Position numbers and translations under genes: made by a program. The notes below the pieces were generated by a model. The model searched no databases. It was not told the DNA's origin and saw only the letters and a list, made by a program, of their open reading frames with translations. From the NCBI RefSeq assembly GCF_900519355.1, contig NZ_ULHE01000004.1, positions 124,001 to 188,000 of the forward strand: DNA of 64,000 nt. The letters run 5' to 3'. Source of the DNA: Corynebacterium lactis (GTDB lineage: Bacteria > Actinomycetota > Actinomycetes > Mycobacteriales > Mycobacteriaceae). This document shows positions 59,884 to 64,000 of this stretch, piece by piece; position 1 is the first letter of the stretch; each line of letters starts with the position of its first letter.

Positions 59884-61077
59884 TTACTTGGCGTCCGCGT
59901 TCAGGTCGATCGTGTTGGCACCGCGATCGCTCAGATCGCGGGTGTCGGCACGGCCGGAGTTGAACGGAGAGGTGGACACTGCGTAGGCCGGCTCGCCGAT
60001 GTGCTTCAGCGCCTCAGCGTTGGTGGCCTGCGGGTTCTCCTGGCGGAACTTGATGTACTTGGTGAAGTTCTCGCGGGAGACCGCGCGAATCTCGAAGTTC
60101 ATCATCGCGTGGTAGGTACCACACATTTCAGCACAGCGACCGACGAAAGCGTTCTTGACCTTGTCGCTCGGGTTGTCCTCCGGGCGGGTAGCCATCTTCT
60201 GGGAGTCGATCTTCTCAATCTGGAAGATGCGGTTCGACTTGTTGCGCTCCGGGTGCGGGAAAGCATCGCGCTTGAAGAGGAACTCCGGAACCCAGAAGGA
60301 GTGGATGACGTCAGCGGAAGCGAGGTCGAACTCGATTGCGGTGTCTTCCGGAACGACCAGAACCGGAACCTCTTCGGTGGTGCCGAGGGTCTCGATCTCG
60401 TCGTAGTGCAGGTAGGACAGATCGGACTTAGACAGACCGTGAATCGGGTGAGCCTTCTTCTCCGCGCGGTCAGCGTCGGACGGAGCGTGGTGTCCGCTCT
60501 CGCCGGTGGCCAGGTCGATCTTGTCGGCCTTCTCGTTGGCGGTCTTCTCGTCGCGGCCGTTGTACTCCTGGCCGCCCATCAGGTCAGCGGAAACCTTGCC
60601 GTAGCCGAACTTCCAGTTCCACTGGAACGCGGTCACGTCGACGGTGACCTCGGGGTTCTTGTTCATGGCGGTGACCTTGTCCTGGGTCTGAACCGTGAAG
60701 AAGAACAGGGACATAACGATCAGAATCGGCAGAACAGTCAGGACCAGCTCGACCGGAACGTTGTAAGCAGTCTGGCGCGGGAACTCGCCCTTGCCATTCT
60801 TCTTGGCCTTCTTCGCGGTGAAGTTAGCCATCGAGTACAGGGTCAGACCCCAAACAATGATGCCGATAATCCAGGCTGCAACCCAGGTCCACACCCAGAA
60901 GTTGCCCATAGCCTGAGCCTCAGGGGTAACACCCTCCGGCCAGCCAAAACGGAGCAGCTTAAAGAAGCCATTTTCCGGAGGATTGACGTCACAGCCAGCA
61001 AGCAGGGCTGCACTACCGGCGGCAACGCCGAGGACGCCGAGCTTGCGGGCGACTCCGAACTTTCTACGCTGATTCAC
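59884..61077 (-). CDS. ctaC: Cytochrome c oxidase subunit II (lipoprotein)
   Basis: A 397-residue CuA-containing subunit. A lipobox signal (VAAGSAALLAGC) is followed by two membrane helices (FWVWTWVAAWIIGIIVWGL and VPVELVLTVLPILIVMSLF) and a cupredoxin domain with the CuA ligands in FVGRCAEMCGTYHAMMNF. The start is a GTG at 61077 (NQRRKFGVARKL). It is about 35 residues longer than the C. glutamicum protein as I remember it, because of a hydrophilic insertion (about residues 165-225, Lys/Glu/His-rich) before the conserved HSFWVPEFLFKRD. QcrC donates electrons to its CuA site. Confidence 0.95.
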   Translation of the reverse strand: MNQRRKFGVARKLGVLGVAAGSAALLAGCDVNPPENGFFKLLRFGWPEGVTPEAQAMGNFWVWTWVAAWIIGIIVWGLTLYSMANFTAKKAKKNGKGEFPRQTAYNVPVELVLTVLPILIVMSLFFFTVQTQDKVTAMNKNPEVTVDVTAFQWNWKFGYGKVSADLMGGQEYNGRDEKTANEKADKIDLATGESGHHAPSDADRAEKKAHPIHGLSKSDLSYLHYDEIETLGTTEEVPVLVVPEDTAIEFDLASADVIHSFWVPEFLFKRDAFPHPERNKSNRIFQIEKIDSQKMATRPEDNPSDKVKNAFVGRCAEMCGTYHAMMNFEIRAVSRENFTKYIKFRQENPQATNAEALKHIGEPAYAVSTSPFNSGRADTRDLSDRGANTIDLNADAK

Positions 61078-61417
61078 GTGTGTCTGCCTTCCTGATCCAC
61101 ACAATTTTCGATAACCGATTTTTGGTTTCGTCCTACCCAAGCAGAGTAGCCGATTCCTGTGATTTCTCCACAACAATATTGCGCGTGGGGTGCCCTTGAG
61201 TATATCCGCCCTAATAAAATACTGAGAAAGACCCACCTATCGGGGGTGGCATTTTCTTAGGAGACCGCTCAGGCGGGCCTGTCGCACCTTTTCCACTCAA
61301 GGCATTAAAGTGGTTGCAGCATTAACGCTCGACGACACCTCGCATGAGGAGCCACTACCCCGCTCCCCTCTACGAGCGTCGCCGGTATCTTCTAGATGAA
61401 AGGTGTTCGCACGAAGC
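61078..61417. other. Divergent ctaC / asnB control region
   Basis: About 340 bp with no plausible gene. It is AT-richer than its surroundings near 61210-61225 (TAATAAAATAC), where promoters for ctaC or asnB are likely. A short CCACC/GGTGG hairpin near 61233-61249 is followed by TTTT but is weak. Confidence 0.4.
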
Positions 61418-63342
61418 ATGTGTGGTCTTCTCGGAATCCTGACGGCCAACTCCGACGCCGCGGACTTTGTCCCCGTCGTTGAAAGGGCCCTGCCGTGCAT
61501 GCGGCACCGTGGCCCGGATGACGCCGGAACCTGGCATGACGACGACGCGGTGTTCGGCTTCAACCGCCTGTCCATCATCGACATCGCCCACAGCCATCAG
61601 CCTTTGCAGTGGGGCCCGGAGGGGCAGCCCAACCGCTACGCCATGACGTTCAACGGCGAGATTTACAACTACGTCGAACTGCGCGAGGAGCTTCAGGCCG
61701 AGGGTTACTCCTTTAATACTTCCGGCGACGGCGAGCCCATCGTTGTCGGCTTCCACCACTGGGGCGCCGATGTGGTCAAGCACCTGCGCGGAATGTTCGG
61801 CATTGCCATCTGGGACACTGTCGAGCGCCGCCTCTTCCTTGCGCGCGATCCCTTCGGCATCAAGCCGCTGTACTACGCCACCACTGACAAGGGCACGATC
61901 TTTAGCTCGGAGAAGAAGACCCTTCTTGAGGCCGCACCGGAGATGGGTATCAGCACCAAGGCTCTGAACAAGCGCGCCATCGAGCACTACGTGGACCTGC
62001 AGTACGTTCCGGAGCCGGAGTCCCTGCACACCGACATCGTGCGCCTGGAGTCCGGCTGCAGCGCCTTCGTCACCCCGGGCGGCGAGGTCACCTCTACTCG
62101 CTACTTCAATCCGACCTTCCCCATCCAGCCAGTAGCTAAGGGTAAGGAGCAGGACGTTTTCGACCGTGTCGCGCGGGCCCTTGAGGACAGCGTCGAAAAG
62201 CATATGCGTGCCGACGTGACCGTGGGCTCCTTCCTCTCGGGCGGCATTGATTCCACCGCGATCGCAACCCTGGCCAAGCGCCACAACCCGAACCTGCTGA
62301 CCTTCACCACGGGCTTCGAGCGCGAGGGCTTCTCCGAGGTCGACGTCGCAGCGGAGTCGGCCGCGGCGATCGGCGTGGAGCACATCGTCAAGATTGTCTC
62401 CCCGGAGGAGTTCGCGGGCGCGATCCCGAAGATCATGTGGTACCTGGATGACCCGGTGGCCGATCCGGCGCTGGTCCCGCTGTACTTCGTGGCGGCGGAG
62501 GCCCGCAAGCACGTCAAGGTTGTGCTCTCCGGCGAGGGCGCGACGAGCTCTTCGGCGGCTACACCATCTATAAGGAGCCGCTGTCGCTGAAGCCTTTCGA
62601 GAAGATCCCCTCTCCCCTACTCAAGGGTCTGGCCAAGCTCGGGCAGGCGCTTCCCGACGGCGTGCGCGGCAAGTCCCTGCTGCAGCGCGGCACTACCCCG
62701 CTGGAGCAGCGCTACTACGGCAATGCGCGCTCCTTTAACTTCGAGCAGCTGCAGGAAGTCCTGCCCTGGGCGAAGAAAGAGTGGGACCACAGCGACGTCA
62801 CCGCGCCGATTTACGCGAAGTCGGCGGGCTGGGACCCGGTGACCCGAATGCAACACCTGGACCTGTTCACCTGGCTGCGCGGAGACATCCTGGTCAAGGC
62901 CGACAAGATTACGATGGCCAACTCCCTGGAGCTGCGCGTGCCCTTCCTGGACCGCGTGGTCTTCGACGCGGCACAGACCCTGCCAGTGGACATGCGCGTG
63001 TCCAATGGCACCACCAAGTACGCCCTGCGCCGCGCGATGGAGCAGATCGTCCCAGCACACGTGCTCAACCGCCGCAAGCTGGGCTTCCCGGTGCCGATCC
63101 GCCACTGGCTGGCCGGAGACGAGCTGCGTGGCTGGGCGGAGGACGTCATCCGTAGCTCCCAGACCGAGGAGCTGATTGATAAGGCCGCCGTGCTGAAGAT
63201 GCTCGCCGAGCACCACCCGACCGAGCGCGATCACTCGCGCCGCCTGTGGACAATCCTGGCCTTCATGGTCTGGCACGGCATCTTTATCGAGGGCCGCATC
63301 GACCCGGGCATCGAGCAGCGCGACTACCCGGTCGAACTCTAG
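61418..63342 (+). CDS. asnB: Asparagine synthetase, glutamine-hydrolysing (LtsA type; frameshifted as written)
   Basis: A 641-residue class II amidotransferase. The N-terminal glutaminase begins with the catalytic Cys of MCGLLGIL after processing; the synthetase domain has the PP-loop SGGIDSTAIATL near residue 270. C. glutamicum LtsA belongs to this type and affects cell-wall integrity and lysozyme sensitivity. As written the frame is lost at 62542: GGCGCGACGAG should read GGCGCGGACGAG, restoring GEGADELFGGYTIYKE and joining the two frames. The true start is ATG 61418 (Cys as residue 2 is required); the frame is open a little upstream. Confidence 0.96.
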
Positions 63343-63369
63343 GCGCCCGAACAAGCCTGAACACATACG

Positions 63370-63416
63370 AAAAGTCCCGGCCTCCCGCACGAATGCGAGG
63401 AGGACCGGGACTTTTT
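63370..63416. terminator. Bidirectional terminator between asnB and the Fe-S carrier gene
   Basis: AAAAGTCCCGG and CCGGGACTTTTT form a long stem with an imperfect inner part, with A/T runs on both ends, between convergent genes. Confidence 0.93.
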
Positions 63417-63458
63417 CGACCCTTGTTTGAGGTCCCTACACCTGATCGATCAGTTGAA

Positions 63459-63800
63459 TCAGTTGAAGGAGTCACCACAGGCGCAGGAGCCGGTGGCGTT
63501 CGGGTTATCGATGGTGAAACCCTGCTGCTCGATGGTGTCCGCGAAGTCAATGGTGGCACCCATCAGGTACGGAACCGACTGGCGGTCAACAACCAGCTTG
63601 ACGCCACCGAAGACCTCGGAGACATCTCCGTCGAGGCTACGGTCATCGAAGTAGAGCTGGTAGCGCAGGCCAGCGCAGCCACCCGGGGCCACGGAAATGC
63701 GCAGTGCGAGGTCCGTTGCGCCTTCCTGGTCCAACAGGGCCTTTGCCTTGGCAGCCGCAGCTTCGGTCAGGGTAACGCCAGTGCTCTGAGCAGTAGTCAT
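63459..63800 (-). CDS. erpA: HesB/IscA family iron-sulphur cluster carrier (ErpA-like)
   Basis: A 113-residue A-type Fe-S carrier. The three conserved Cys are in PGGCAGLRY (one) and GSCACGDSF (two, C-x-C) at the C-terminus. It would deliver clusters to apo-proteins; the neighbouring bc1 Rieske protein is one possible client, though this is only an inference from position. The start MTTAQSTGVTLTEAAAAK is at ATG 63800; the frame upstream lacks similarity. It matches Rv2204c by position. Confidence 0.94.
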   Translation of the reverse strand: MTTAQSTGVTLTEAAAAKAKALLDQEGATDLALRISVAPGGCAGLRYQLYFDDRSLDGDVSEVFGGVKLVVDRQSVPYLMGATIDFADTIEQQGFTIDNPNATGSCACGDSFN

Positions 63801-63976
63801 AGCGCGTGTCCTCCTTCTTGAAGTTCTATAAGAATGCGAGTCGACCCCAAGGCCGGCTACGTCATTGTTTATCACAACACTACTACCCGGAGCGGTATTC
63901 CCAACCTTTTGCAAGCTTTTGCAAAAATTCGCGGGCCAATTAGTGAACGCCGAACTCTTCCTTATAGTCTGGGGTC

Positions 63977-64000
63977 GTGGAAAATCCGTGGAAGAAGAAC
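63977..64000 (+). CDS. Start of a further gene (runs out of the window)
   Basis: A GTG at 63977 opens the short reading frame VENPWKKN to the window end. A DUF3043 membrane protein with a basic N-terminus often follows here in relatives, which fits, but eight codons cannot prove it. Confidence 0.35.

Noticed and set aside
61418-63342. asnB as two adjacent genes (glutaminase plus partial synthetase, and the remainder)
   Set aside because: The break falls inside the conserved GEGADELFGGY motif and one base restores it; there is no second start signal.

Overview
The window is core chromosome of a high-GC actinobacterium, almost certainly a Corynebacterium. I base this on gene order and protein families: the division and cell-wall (dcw) cluster mraZ-rsmH-ftsL-pbpB-murE-murF-mraY-murD-ftsW-murG-murC-ftsQ-ftsZ without ftsA or ddl, followed by pgeF-sepF-yggT-divIVA; mptA, pknL and pimB' for the mycobacterial-type envelope; and the qcrCAB/ctaE/ctaC respiratory block beside the asparagine synthetase called ltsA in C. 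glutamicum. As I recall it, the order parallels M. tuberculosis Rv1536-Rv1538c (ileS, dinX, ansA) and Rv2145c to Rv2204c. Species cannot be fixed from the sequence alone. I see no insertion sequence, prophage, CRISPR, tRNA or rRNA.

Layout. 1-4.7 kb: end of an exported protein, an Mtb12-like lipoprotein, L-asparaginase, a sugar O-acetyltransferase and DNA polymerase IV. 4.8-8.4 kb: ileS with an actinobacterial T-box leader. 8.5-29.4 kb: the dcw cluster on the minus strand, divIVA to mraZ, with terminators that split it into units (mraZ; rsmH to ftsQ; ftsZ-pgeF; sepF-yggT; divIVA). 29.4-30.0 kb: a gene-free stretch upstream of mraZ with TGGGN operator-like repeats. 30-33.6 kb: DUF3040 and HEPN proteins, a GNAT, an LppM-like lipoprotein and metF. 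33.6-39.2 kb: a plus-strand run idsA-crtI-mptA-crtB that mixes carotenoid synthesis with lipomannan mannosylation. 39.2-47.1 kb: an Rv2175c-like protein, the PASTA kinase pknL, class II DAHP synthase, an exoribonuclease, an acyltransferase, glucokinase and pimB'. 47.1-49.3 kb: two NlpC/P60 hydrolases, the second under a c-di-AMP (ydaO) riboswitch. 49.7-52.5 kb: a DEDDh/GIY-YIG nuclease and trpD. 53-61 kb: ctaE-qcrC-qcrA-qcrB, an ABC-F ATPase, ctaF and ctaC. 61.4-64 kb: asnB, a HesB/IscA-type Fe-S carrier and the first codons of a further gene.

The main theme is envelope growth. Precursor synthesis (murC-murG, mraY), septal synthesis (ftsW, pbpB, ftsQ, ftsL), polar growth (divIVA, sepF), hydrolases (two NlpC/P60), lipoglycan synthesis (pimB', mptA) and a PASTA Ser/Thr kinase are all present. 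The respiratory genes are the usual actinobacterial bc1-aa3 supercomplex set.

A strong caution about the sequence: at least twelve genes, several of them essential elsewhere (pbpB, ftsL, pimB') or normally intact (asnB, trpD, pknL), are each broken by one apparently missing base, nearly always inside a short run of G or C. A thirteenth (glk) has an apparent extra base. Restoring one base rebuilds a normal protein in each of the twelve and usually also normal gene spacing. I treat these as probable consensus errors and give repaired extents. Start codons, spacing and 'truncations' in this assembly should be read with that in mind.
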